NCBI GenBank assembly: GCA_002347965.1
Contig: DDYN01000006.1
Location: 1-14,549 of the forward strand
DNA from: UBA2233 sp002347965 [NCBI: Nitrospirae bacterium UBA2233]
Lineage (GTDB): Bacteria > UBA2233
Direction: 5' to 3'
Length of the DNA stretch: 14,549 nucleotides
Each line of letters opens with the position of its first letter. Position 1 is the first letter of the stretch. The notes under the pieces were generated by a model. That model made no database searches. It saw nothing but the letters and a program-made list of their open reading frames with translations, and was not told where the DNA came from. The translations under genes were made by a program, and so were the position numbers. Below are positions 1 to 6,549 of this stretch, in pieces.

Positions 1-479
1 GAGCGAAACCAGAGCTCTGGAGTAACGGAGATTGCGGAAGGGCCGCCGTTTTTAAGGCTACAGGCCAGATAAAGGACATCTTCGTCCAAAAACCCAACCT
101 TGAGTTTGGCCTGCAGGTCGCCATCGTTCGCCATTTCTTCGATTCCATAAGGCCAGAAAACGACATGTCTCGTTTCTGCAGGGGCAAAGCGCCGATCCCC
201 ACTCAAAAGAAAGGCGATGCCCCCTGTGCCAAAGCTTCCGTTCGTGAAGCTCGCAAGCGCGCTGTAGTAGGCTATCCCCCCGAAATGATCGTCTTGAGTC
301 GCCTTGACCCCAAAGTGTGAGCCGAAATCCGATAGAACACCGCCGAAAGTTTCGCCCGAGACGTACCGCGGGGCGCCTTCGAGGCTCACGGCATGGCCGG
401 ACGGAACCGGGCAAAAGAAACAGAGGGAAAGAATGGAGAGAAAAGGCAACCCCAAAAGCAAACCCTTACTCCTAGGCAT
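1..479 (-). CDS. Exported protein of unknown function, N-terminal part only
   Basis: An ATG at 479 opens a frame of 159 codons that runs off the left edge without a stop, so the C-terminus is outside the window. Residues 1-30 look like a Sec signal peptide: basic start (MPRSKG), a long Leu/Phe/Cys-rich core, and a likely cut after GHA. The mature part is rich in Gly, Phe and aromatic residues with alternating hydrophobics (HVVFWPYGIEEM near residue 106, LYLACSLKN near 138). This suggests beta-strands and resembles N-terminal sandwich domains of some glycoside hydrolases, but that is only an impression. The ATG overlaps the stop of the upstream hydrolase by 8 bp (472-479), and a G-rich stretch with GGGAG lies just before it, so translation is probably coupled. 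Being third in an operon of exported proteins supports a role outside the cytoplasm. The gene is real with good likelihood; its function is unknown. Confidence 0.75.
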   Translation of the reverse strand, partial: MPRSKGLLLGLPFLSILSLCFFCPVPSGHAVSLEGAPRYVSGETFGGVLSDFGSHFGVKATQDDHFGGIAYYSALASFTNGSFGTGGIAFLLSGDRRFAPAETRHVVFWPYGIEEMANDGDLQAKLKVGFLDEDVLYLACSLKNGGPSAISVTPELWFR

Positions 480-1581
480 TGCTCCCCCCAAGAATTGCGG
501 GCTCGACGTAGTTCACGAAGTACTCACAAAGCAGCTTCCCATCGTCCCATATGGGCGAGGGGAAGAAGTCAGTGAGGGCTCCTGCGGGTGCGTTATCAGG
601 GTTCCGGTTGAGCTTCTTGAATGGCACGTTCGTGGCGGCCTCATAGAGGCTGACCCCGGGCAACGTGCACTGCCCTGCATTAATAATTCCGCTTGCCGAG
701 GCGTGAAAGCGCTCGCCTTGGACGACAAAGAGAGGGATATCAAGCTTTGGAGCATAATTGGTGGCTAGCCCAACAAACCCGAGGCCTTCGAGCGGCTCCC
801 AGAGTGCCCGTTCATACACGCCTTCGGGAACCTGCCCGGCCAGGTTCGTTAAGGCCGGGCCAACACCTGGTAAGGGGCCTACCACCATATCCACGAGCGA
901 GGCCTCATCGCCCACGGGCTCGATTGAAAAAATCAGCTTTACCCTTTTGTCGGCCATTAAGACCTTTTCGATGACCGGATAAGTCGCCCCGTGGCTAAAA
1001 CCGACAACGGAGATGTTTTCTTTATTAATTCCTCCGAGCGACTCCGTAAAGCTCAAAATCCGCTCGTAGTCTTCTACAAACGTGAGTGAGAGCATCAAGA
1101 CGGCAGGAGGAAAGGGCGAGCTGGCCCCTAGGCCGTAGCGGTTTGGCTCGAGAAATTCTTGCGGCGTGGCTGCACCAGCGCCAAGCATGAACGCGCCGCG
1201 CGGGTCCCAGGTAACGACGACAAACCCCCTTTTGGCCAGGAACTCCGGCGTAAACGGCGGAAAATAGACCTCCCAGGCCTTCGAATACTCCCAGCTTCCA
1301 GGGCATAAGACAATCACGGGGGCGTTTGGAGAGGGGTCTGCCTCGAGAACATGGACAACGAGATCACCTTTAATCCCGCCCCCCTGTGTTGGGATACGCT
1401 GCGTTGTCTCGGACACCCCATCTTTGATGCTAAGCTCGGGCGTACCGGCAGCGCTCGCGCCCTTTGGCGGAAAGGGCAACAAAACCAAAACCCCCAGGGC
1501 CAAAGCTATCATCCCAAGGCCATGCAACAAGCCTCCGAGCGTGATAGGCGGGACATTCTTGTACCGCATTGTTAGAGCCAT
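472..1581 (-). CDS. Exported alpha/beta-hydrolase fold protein, divergent
   Basis: A protein of 369 aa from the ATG at 1581. A short charged start (RYKN) is followed by a hydrophobic stretch (LLHGLGMIALALGVLVLLPF) and a likely signal cleavage after KGASA, so it is exported or anchored. The alpha/beta hydrolase fold is shown by VIVLCPGSW (first core strand and oxyanion loop), VVVTWDPRG, and the nucleophile elbow VVGFSHGATYP (G-x-S-x-G). The usual catalytic acid and His are not obvious. The only His in the C-terminal third is in GERFHAS, and no His follows it. Possible substrates are esters or peptides, but none can be named. The frame is open up to 1668, overlapping the upstream gene. I preferred 1581 because it puts the signal peptide at the N-terminus and avoids the overlap, though it has no good Shine-Dalgarno and sits just after a hairpin; the ATG at 1569 is also possible. 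It is second in the exported operon. Confidence 0.82.
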   Translation of the reverse strand: MALTMRYKNVPPITLGGLLHGLGMIALALGVLVLLPFPPKGASAAGTPELSIKDGVSETTQRIPTQGGGIKGDLVVHVLEADPSPNAPVIVLCPGSWEYSKAWEVYFPPFTPEFLAKRGFVVVTWDPRGAFMLGAGAATPQEFLEPNRYGLGASSPFPPAVLMLSLTFVEDYERILSFTESLGGINKENISVVGFSHGATYPVIEKVLMADKRVKLIFSIEPVGDEASLVDMVVGPLPGVGPALTNLAGQVPEGVYERALWEPLEGLGFVGLATNYAPKLDIPLFVVQGERFHASASGIINAGQCTLPGVSLYEAATNVPFKKLNRNPDNAPAGALTDFFPSPIWDDGKLLCEYFVNYVEPAILGGSNA

Positions 1582-1587
1582 ACCCGT

Positions 1588-1605
1588 CGGGGCTGGAAAG
1601 CCCCG
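1588..1605 (-). promoter_or_regulatory. Intergenic GC-rich hairpin before the second hydrolase start
   Basis: A perfect 7-bp stem (CGGGGCT / AGCCCCG) with a 4-nt loop lies in the 49-bp gap between the two hydrolase genes, 6 nt before the chosen ATG at 1581. No T-run follows, so it does not look like a Rho-independent terminator. It occupies the place where a ribosome site would be expected. It may limit translation of the downstream gene or stabilise a processed mRNA end. The structure is seen; the role is inferred. Confidence 0.4.
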
Positions 1606-1630
1606 GGCTTCGTTCTTGTCGTGCTGCCGC

Positions 1631-2587
1631 CTAGAGCCTTGGCAAGAGCCACGCATCCACGTCTGCATAGACCCGCTCCTTGCCCAATTCGTTGAAGATC
1701 TCGTGGTAAAACCCGTCGTACGGGTGAAAGGCTTTGTCTTTAACGGCGAGCGCTTCGTAGAGCTGCTTTACCGCCTGAGGGGGAACGATGACGTCATCGG
1801 AGCCTTGAAGAACCAGAACAGGCGTGCGAAAATTCCCCGCCTCGTCCCAGATTTTGATCATGGCCTTGCCCGACTCGGCCGTGAACCGAAGCTTCATCGG
1901 CTCGTGGCATACCAAAGGGTCCGATGCATAAGCCTGGGTGTTTGCCGTATCGTGGTTTAACAGGCTTGGGTCAATTTGGGTTCCGGGCAGTGGGGTGTCC
2001 GGCAGGAGCCTTGCCGCGCCGCCCAGCACGGGCACGATAGCCCTGGCCGCCGCAACGTTCACGGCCACCCGGCCCATCCCTGGCAAGGCAAGAAACATAC
2101 CCACGCCTGGCCCCGACACGATCAGGCCCTTTAAGTCTTCTGGGTGGACAAGCGCGTAGCTTAGCGCAATCTCTCCGCCTAAGCTGTGGCCTAGCATGAA
2201 GACATCTTCTACCCCCTCCTCTTGCTTGACGCGCTCGATGAACGTCTTTAAATCCTCGACATAGTAATCGAAGCGCTCCGGGTTCCAGCGTGGCCCCTCC
2301 GAGCGGCCGTGCCCTCTGTGATCGAGCGCATAAACAGAAAGCCCTTGACCCAAGAAGTGCTCGGCCATTTCTCGGTAGCGGCCGGAGTGCTCCCCAAACC
2401 CGTGCACCAAAACGATAGCCGCTTTTGACTGCGGCACTTTCCATGAGCGTATGAAAAGCTTGACCCCGAGAACCCCTTGAAAGAAGCCCTCCTGGGGCGC
2501 AACCTCTTGCTCAGCAAACAACGGCACGCAAAGGCTCAAACCGAGGAAGCCGGCCATCATCGCTTCAAAGAGTGCTTCAAACTTCAT
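1631..2587 (-). CDS. Exported monoacylglycerol lipase-like alpha/beta hydrolase
   Basis: A complete serine hydrolase of 318 aa of the Hydrolase_4 / monoacylglycerol lipase type. Residues 1-25 form a hydrophobic signal (likely cut after VPLFA), unlike the usual cytoplasmic or membrane-surface members. The signature HGFGEHSGRY (62-71) gives the oxyanion region. LDHRGHGRSEGPR follows at about 89-100. GHSLGG (133-138) carries nucleophile Ser135. QGSDDVIVP holds the acid, probably Asp265, and GFYHEIFNE the His295, so the triad is complete. Lipid esters such as monoglycerides or lysophospholipids are the likely substrates by family. The start at 2587 is secure: AGGAGG lies 5 nt upstream. It is the first gene of the three-gene exported operon, with an AT-rich -10 candidate at 2619-2624. 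Confidence 0.93.
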   Translation of the reverse strand: MKFEALFEAMMAGFLGLSLCVPLFAEQEVAPQEGFFQGVLGVKLFIRSWKVPQSKAAIVLVHGFGEHSGRYREMAEHFLGQGLSVYALDHRGHGRSEGPRWNPERFDYYVEDLKTFIERVKQEEGVEDVFMLGHSLGGEIALSYALVHPEDLKGLIVSGPGVGMFLALPGMGRVAVNVAAARAIVPVLGGAARLLPDTPLPGTQIDPSLLNHDTANTQAYASDPLVCHEPMKLRFTAESGKAMIKIWDEAGNFRTPVLVLQGSDDVIVPPQAVKQLYEALAVKDKAFHPYDGFYHEIFNELGKERVYADVDAWLLPRL

Positions 2588-2618
2588 TGCCCCCTCCTTT
2601 CGTGATTGGGTTTAGTAT

Positions 2619-2624
2619 ATTATA
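2619..2624 (-). promoter_or_regulatory. Candidate -10 element for the exported hydrolase operon
   Basis: A perfect TATAAT reads on the minus strand inside an AT-rich island (about 2610-2640), 31 bp upstream of the hydrolase start. No good TTGACA-like -35 is seen at 16-18 bp (the bases there are G-rich), so activator-dependent or weak transcription is possible. Confidence 0.4.
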
Positions 2625-2741
2625 TGTTATTTTTCCCATAACCCCTCGATGGGGCCAAGGATGGGGTTCGCTAAAAAACCAATGCTCCGCTGGTTTCGTT
2701 CGTGCTGGATAATGGCCTTAAACACCGGCGCGAAAATTCCC

Positions 2742-2757
2742 ATCCCTTTCGAGGGAT
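2742..2757 (+). other. Hairpin with UUCG loop in intergenic region
   Basis: A perfect 6-bp stem ATCCCT/AGGGAT closes a TTCG loop. UUCG loops are common in stable bacterial RNA hairpins, though the closing pair here is U-A, not the especially stable C-G. No T-run follows on the plus strand. It is an isolated copy, so not a CRISPR repeat array. Confidence 0.35.
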
Positions 2758-2951
2758 TGAGGGCATAACGAATAAACATAAGGCAACAGAAATGATAAGT
2801 GGGTCTGAATGAACCGCTGGAACAAGCAGCCATTCGTAAAAATTGAAGCATTGTAGCCAACCATCCCGTCGTCATCCTTACGAAAGAAGGGCTTCTGCAC
2901 CCTATGGCAAATCGGCCAAGGAGGCCGCAGACTCGGGCGGCTCCGTGGGTC

Positions 2952-2979
2952 TTGCCTACGCACGCCGATAAGGTATGCT
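2952..2979 (+). promoter_or_regulatory. Candidate promoter for the EIIA-DUF1285-priA cluster
   Basis: TTGCCT (2952-2957) and TATGCT (2974-2979) are separated by 16 bp. Transcription would begin near 2986, at the ATG at 2987 or about 30 nt before the ATG at 3017. This would rule out the ATG at 2975 as the true start. The match to the housekeeping sigma consensus is moderate. Confidence 0.4.
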
Positions 2980-2986
2980 AAGAGCT

Positions 2987-3430
2987 ATGAAGCAACAGCT
3001 TGAGTGCCCTCCTGGGATGATCGGCGTGCTCGTGGTTACCCACGGAAACTTGGGCAAAGAGCTGGTGGACATCGCCCAGGCCATCGTCGGCGAGATTCCT
3101 TTTTTGGAGTGGATCGGGGTTTTTCCAGAAGACACGCCGACCCAAATTGCCGACCAGATTGATTCTGTTCTTAACCGCTGGAGAAAGGAAGAAATCGGGA
3201 GGTTTTTGATTCTCACCGACATGTTCGGGGGAACGCCATCAAACCTTGCCCTCCCCTACTTGGGCGAACACTCTGAAGTCGTCAGCGGAACCAACCTTCC
3301 CATGCTCATCAAAATCCACCAGAACAGGGACGAACCCTCGCTGAGAAAGCTCGCCAAGCTAGCCCAAACAGAGGCCCAAAAGAACATCTTTATCGCCTCC
3401 GAGCTGCTTGGAAGGCGCTCGATGCCTTGA
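2987..3430 (+). CDS. PTS EIIA component, mannose family (orphan)
   Basis: The protein is about 147 aa. From MIGVLVVTHGNLGKEL onward it matches the EIIA-Man fold (PTS EIIA, mannose/fructose/sorbose family). The phospho-accepting His is the one in VVTHGN, nine residues after that Met. LTDMFGGTPSNLA is the conserved DxFGGTPxN loop. The family takes phosphate from HPr and passes it to EIIB, but no EI, HPr, EIIB or EIIC is present here, so a regulatory role is likely. The start is uncertain. ATG codons at 2975, 2987 and 3017 are in frame, and none has a good ribosome site. The one at 2975 lies inside the -10 candidate, and the one at 3017 best fits family length; 2987 is a compromise. It is first in a plus-strand cluster, 35 bp before the DUF1285-like gene. 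Confidence 0.88.
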   Translation: MKQQLECPPGMIGVLVVTHGNLGKELVDIAQAIVGEIPFLEWIGVFPEDTPTQIADQIDSVLNRWRKEEIGRFLILTDMFGGTPSNLALPYLGEHSEVVSGTNLPMLIKIHQNRDEPSLRKLAKLAQTEAQKNIFIASELLGRRSMP

Positions 3431-3465
3431 GCGCAAGAAACCCGCCCCCTAGGGGAACGACGGAC

Positions 3466-3915
3466 ATGGGCGAACACCCAAAAGCGTGCATACGAATCGA
3501 CAAGCAGCTTCGCTGGTGGCACGAGGGCGGGGAGATTCTTCACCCGAGATTGCTCGAGTTCCTCCAAAAACACCTTCGCTACGAGAGCAATTCGGGCTTC
3601 TTTCTTGAAGACAAAGAAGGAAGGGTAGCCGTAGAGGTTGAAGACACCCCTTTTCTTGCCCACGCCGTCTCGATTGATGGCCAAGGCCTGGCTGTTCGCC
3701 TGCCAAACGGAGAGACAAGAACGCTCGATTCGGGGTCTTTGCGAATCGGCGAAAACGGCGGGCTGTACGCCAAAGTGCTTCCCGAGGGCTACGAGGTGAG
3801 GCTTTCGAGGCAGGCGCACGAAAGGCTTTTGCAGCGGCACCTCACCCAAAAGAACGGGAAGTTTTTTTTGAGGCTTAAAGATAAGCTGCTGCCCATCTCG
3901 ACGAACCCATCTTAA
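3466..3915 (+). CDS. DUF1285-like protein of unknown function
   Basis: The protein is 149 aa with no signal peptide, so probably cytoplasmic. The order of conserved pieces fits DUF1285. These are IRIDKQLRWWHEGGEI (about 9-24), a helix LLEFLQKHL, SGFFLEDKEGRVAVEVEDTPFLA (about 43-65, the strongest match), and a C-terminal GGLYAKVLPEGYEVRLSR with KNGKFFLRL. The biochemical role of that family is not known to me. The ATG at 3466 has GGGGA about 10 nt upstream. A longer frame from TTG at 3427 overlaps the EIIA stop (TTGA) but adds a proline-rich tail with no family match. priA follows after only 3 bp. The link to an EIIA and priA gives no clear function. An eight-T run (3862-3869) near the end is a possible sequencing or slippage hot spot. 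Confidence 0.75.
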   Translation: MGEHPKACIRIDKQLRWWHEGGEILHPRLLEFLQKHLRYESNSGFFLEDKEGRVAVEVEDTPFLAHAVSIDGQGLAVRLPNGETRTLDSGSLRIGENGGLYAKVLPEGYEVRLSRQAHERLLQRHLTQKNGKFFLRLKDKLLPISTNPS

Positions 3916-3918
3916 CCC

Positions 3919-5958
3919 ATGAGTACACCGGCATTCGCTAGGGTCGCATTGCTCGATGGCCCACCGGAGCCGTTGACTTATCTTATTCCAGCCGAATCGG
4001 CGGGCCTGATTGCGCCCGGCTGGGCTGTAGAAGCAGAGCTTGGAAGGCGCAGAGCGCTCGGGCTTGTACTAGAGACTTTGCCAACCCCAGATGTTGACTG
4101 CGACATCAAGCCGCTAAAGCCGCTTGGAGACGGCCCGATTCTGCCAGCAAGCCGCCTGCCGTTCTTGCAATTCCTTGCCTCTTACTATTTTTCTTCGTTG
4201 GGACAGGCCGCATCGCTTTTGCCGTTCCGCTCTTTTGAAGCACTCGCCAAGCGCTCAAGGGCAAAGAAGGCGGCCAAGCTGGAGCCCAAAGCGTCGGTGT
4301 TTCCGTCGTGGGAGGTCAGGCCAAGGCTTACTGGCGAGCAAGAGGCAATTTTTCGGGAAATCGCCCCCGAAGTTAAATCTGGCGTGTTTCACGTTCATCT
4401 GGTATTTGGCACCACTGGGTCTGGAAAAACCCTTCTTTACCTCTCGCTTGCCGCCTTGGCGCTCAAAAAAGGCCTTTCTGTGCTGTATTTGCTACCCGAA
4501 ATCGGGCTTACTGAGGCGTTTACGGAAAAAATACGCTTGCTCATCTCAGGGGACCCGCAGCTTCTTGTCTGGCACTCCAAGCTTTCCTTGAAAACGAGGC
4601 GGGAGGCGATTGAAGGCTTGCTCGGACACGATACCCCTAGGCTGATCTTAGGCGCAAGGAGCGCGCTTTTTTTGCCGTTCAAAAACCTTGGGGTGGTCAT
4701 CGTGGATGAAGAGCACGATGCATCCTACAAGGAGTCAAAAGAGCCTTACTACCACGCAAGGGACATGGCCATCTTGTTAGCCAAGCTCGAAGGGTGCCCT
4801 GCCGTTCTGGGCTCGGCCACACCGTCGCTTGAAACCATGCAGAACGTTTTCACGGGGAAATACGCAATGCACGCGATGCCGACACGCTTCGGTGGCATGC
4901 CCCTTCCTAGGATCGAGCTTGTCCACCTGGCCAAAGGCGAAGAAGGGCTGGTCAGCAAAAACCCTCCCGTATCGCTTATGGTCGCCGGCGCGATCGCCGG
5001 CGCGATCAAGGAAGGCCAAAGCGTGCTAGTGTTTGCCAACCGGCGGGGGTATGCAAGGCTCGTTCTATGCGAGGGCTGCGGAACGATGTCCAAATGCCCC
5101 AACTGCAGCCAGTACCTCGTGTACCATAAGGCTAAAGGCTCGCTTTCTTGCCACATCTGCGGGTTCCACCTTGCGTTTCCGAAGGCTTGCGCGGTCTGCG
5201 CCGCCAAGAAGTTCAAGCTGATCGGGTTTGGAACGGAGCGGCTCGAACAGTCCCTGGCAGAGCTCTTCCTTGAAGCGAACATCGTCCGTTTTGACAGGGA
5301 TACGCTAAACAGCGTGCACCACATAAGAGAGCGGCTAGCCGACCTTCAAGACCGAGGCGGCGCCATCCTCGTGGGCACGCAGCTGATCTCCAAGGGATAC
5401 CACATGCCAAAGGTTTCGCTAGCAGTTATCCTACTTGCTGAAAATATGTTTTGTTTTCCAGATTTTAGGGCGCTTGAGCGTGGCGTTCAGCTCGTTTCGC
5501 AAATTGGAGGGCGTTCAGGAAGGGGCGATACGCCGGGCAGGATTCTCGTCCAAACCTTCATGGAAAGCGACACCCTAAAGGGCGTCCTTGGAGAACAGAA
5601 CTACAGCGCCTTTGTAGAAACAGAGCTCAAGGCGCGCAAACGGCTTAGGCTTCCTCCTTTTTGGAAGCTTGCGCTGATTCGGCTTGAGTGTTTAAAGCGG
5701 GACATCCTTGAGGCCGCAGCCGCTTCTTTCCAGGCCTCCATCAAGGAAGAAGCAAGGCGGATTCACGCCAACGCGTTCGTCTTGCCCGCCGAACCCGCGC
5801 CCATCGAACAAAAAAGGGCAAAGTTCGAGTACCACATCCTTGTTAAGGCCAAAAACCAGGCAACCCTGCGAGAAATCCTTCTTCCGTTCAAGCAAAAGAT
5901 TGGTTTGAGCGGAGGGGTTCGTATCGCCGTTGATATAGACCCCGTTGATATGTTATAG
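3919..5958 (+). CDS. priA: Primosomal protein N' (replication restart helicase PriA)
   Basis: PriA binds stalled or repaired replication forks and reloads the replisome; it is a 3'-5' superfamily 2 DNA helicase. It has 679 aa, a little shorter than E. coli PriA (732). Residues 1-110 form the N-terminal DNA-binding region (FARVALLDGPPEPLTYLIP). Walker A is GTTGSGKT (about 164-171), and the DEEH box lies near 263 with SATPS after it. The zinc module has eight cysteines in four CxxC pairs (about 384-430: CEGC, CPNC, CHIC, CAVC). GTQLISKGYHMP and SQIGGRSGR are the later helicase motifs. The end, VDIDPVDML, is the typical C-terminus. The segment ILLAENMFCFPDFR is unusual (see findings). The ATG at 3919 is 3 bp after the DUF1285-like stop with no clear ribosome site, so coupling is likely. 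Confidence 0.97.
   Translation: MSTPAFARVALLDGPPEPLTYLIPAESAGLIAPGWAVEAELGRRRALGLVLETLPTPDVDCDIKPLKPLGDGPILPASRLPFLQFLASYYFSSLGQAASLLPFRSFEALAKRSRAKKAAKLEPKASVFPSWEVRPRLTGEQEAIFREIAPEVKSGVFHVHLVFGTTGSGKTLLYLSLAALALKKGLSVLYLLPEIGLTEAFTEKIRLLISGDPQLLVWHSKLSLKTRREAIEGLLGHDTPRLILGARSALFLPFKNLGVVIVDEEHDASYKESKEPYYHARDMAILLAKLEGCPAVLGSATPSLETMQNVFTGKYAMHAMPTRFGGMPLPRIELVHLAKGEEGLVSKNPPVSLMVAGAIAGAIKEGQSVLVFANRRGYARLVLCEGCGTMSKCPNCSQYLVYHKAKGSLSCHICGFHLAFPKACAVCAAKKFKLIGFGTERLEQSLAELFLEANIVRFDRDTLNSVHHIRERLADLQDRGGAILVGTQLISKGYHMPKVSLAVILLAENMFCFPDFRALERGVQLVSQIGGRSGRGDTPGRILVQTFMESDTLKGVLGEQNYSAFVETELKARKRLRLPPFWKLALIRLECLKRDILEAAAASFQASIKEEARRIHANAFVLPAEPAPIEQKRAKFEYHILVKAKNQATLREILLPFKQKIGLSGGVRIAVDIDPVDML
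4984..5007 (+). repeat. Perfect 12-bp tandem duplication inside priA
   Basis: GCCGGCGCGATC occurs twice in tandem and in frame, encoding AGAI AGAI (residues 356-363) just before KEGQSVLVFANRRGYA. The duplication lengthens or registers a short helix in front of the second helicase domain. It keeps the frame. Confidence 0.7.
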
Positions 5959-5959
5959 T
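5930..5959 (+). promoter_or_regulatory. Candidate promoter for def-fmt-rpe
   Basis: TTGATA (5930-5935) and TATAGT (5954-5959) are 18 bp apart, across the end of priA and 46 bp before the def start. It would let def, fmt and rpe be expressed apart from priA. A second TTGATA (5945-5950) with TAAAAT (5966-5971) at 15 bp is a weaker choice. Confidence 0.45.
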
Positions 5960-5967
5960 ATGTTATA
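5949..5967 (+). repeat. Two 9-bp direct repeats between priA and def
   Basis: TATGTTATA is repeated at 5949-5957 and 5959-5967, a 10-bp period or one helical turn, overlapping the priA stop and the def promoter candidate. It may bind a regulator or simply be AT-rich promoter sequence. Confidence 0.4.
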
Positions 5968-6005
5968 AAATCTTTTGAAGATACATACAAAAAGGGTCTT
6001 TGGTC

Positions 6006-6545
6006 ATGGGAATCCGGCCTGTCGTGAAATACCCAAATCCCGTACTCAGGGAAAAAGCGCGTGAAGTCGAAGGCTTAACCCCTGAGGTGGAATGCCTGCT
6101 TAAAGATATGCTCGAAACGATGGAGGCGGCAAAAGCCGTTGGGCTAGCTGCCAACCAGGTAGGCGTCCCCTTGCGCGTGTTCGTTTTTGACCCGCGCGTT
6201 CAGGAGGGTTCGCCGCTGAAAGCACCCGTCGGAATCGTAAACCCAAAGATCCTTGAGGCTTCGGGAGCCATCCTTTGGGAAGAAGGCTGCCTTTCTTTTC
6301 CCGGCATAGAGCTTAATATTGCCCGTTCCGAACGTATTGTCTTAGACGGGCTAACCCAAGATGGCCAACCCTTGGGAGGAATTGAGCTCGATGGGCTCCT
6401 TGCCGTGTGCGCCCAGCACGAGGTAGACCACTTAGACGGGGTTCTTTTTATTGACCATGTAAGCAAGCTTAAGAGAGAAATTGCGTTAAAGCGCTATTTA
6501 AGCCCGTGCCAAAAAGAACACGACCAAGCCAAAGCGCATTTTTAG
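6006..6545 (+). CDS. def: Peptide deformylase
   Basis: It removes the formyl group from the initiator Met of new proteins in the cytoplasm, on or near the ribosome. The length, 179 aa, is normal. All three family motifs are present: GLAANQVG (46-53), EEGCLSFPG (92-100) with metal ligand Cys95, and QHEVDHLDG (137-145) with metal ligands His138 and His142 and catalytic Glu139. The ATG at 6006 has AAAGGG about 9 nt upstream. A TTG at 6000 is in frame but adds only two residues. fmt follows after 4 bp, pairing the enzyme that removes formyl with the one that adds it, a very common arrangement. The metal is probably Fe2+ by family. Confidence 0.96.
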   Translation: MGIRPVVKYPNPVLREKAREVEGLTPEVECLLKDMLETMEAAKAVGLAANQVGVPLRVFVFDPRVQEGSPLKAPVGIVNPKILEASGAILWEEGCLSFPGIELNIARSERIVLDGLTQDGQPLGGIELDGLLAVCAQHEVDHLDGVLFIDHVSKLKREIALKRYLSPCQKEHDQAKAHF

Positions 6546-6549
6546 GCTC

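Larger units (their letters stand above)
2588..2974. other. Divergent intergenic region, no convincing gene
   Basis: This is 387 bp between the minus-strand hydrolase operon and the plus-strand EIIA gene. It holds promoter candidates at both ends, a UUCG hairpin (2742-2757), a 5-bp stem CGGCC/GGCCG (2913-2927) and competing short C/G stems near 2640-2668. Minus-strand frames of about 80 codons exist (2627-2875 and 2718-2963), but they lack ribosome sites and recognisable protein character. The length exceeds what two promoters need, so a small RNA, regulator sites or a decayed gene are all possible. I saw no tRNA or known RNA motif. Confidence 0.5.

Noticed and set aside
304-768. Plus-strand frame of 154 codons
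   Set aside because: It lies opposite the exported protein and hydrolase genes, which have signal peptides and a fold pattern; the plus-strand reading has no protein character.
1582-1668. N-terminal extension of the second hydrolase to the ATG at 1668, which has AGGAG 7 nt upstream
   Set aside because: It would put a 29-residue polar stretch before the signal peptide and overlap the upstream gene by 38 bp; kept only as an alternative.
2741-2760. CRISPR-like repeat (short palindromic core followed by GATTG)
   Set aside because: Only one copy is present and no similar unit occurs at the spacing of an array, so it is listed only as a hairpin.
2627-2963. Two overlapping minus-strand frames of about 80 codons in the intergenic region
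   Set aside because: No ribosome site at a proper distance, no recognisable protein pattern, and the two frames overlap each other; not called as genes.
2588-2974. tRNA or known structured RNA in the largest intergenic gap
   Set aside because: No T-loop, anticodon arm or CCA end and no familiar SRP, RNase P or riboswitch core was found by eye.
3446-3455. CCCCTAGGGG palindrome between EIIA and the DUF1285-like gene
   Set aside because: It is only 10 bp with no loop for a useful hairpin and includes the ribosome site; probably chance in GC-rich sequence.
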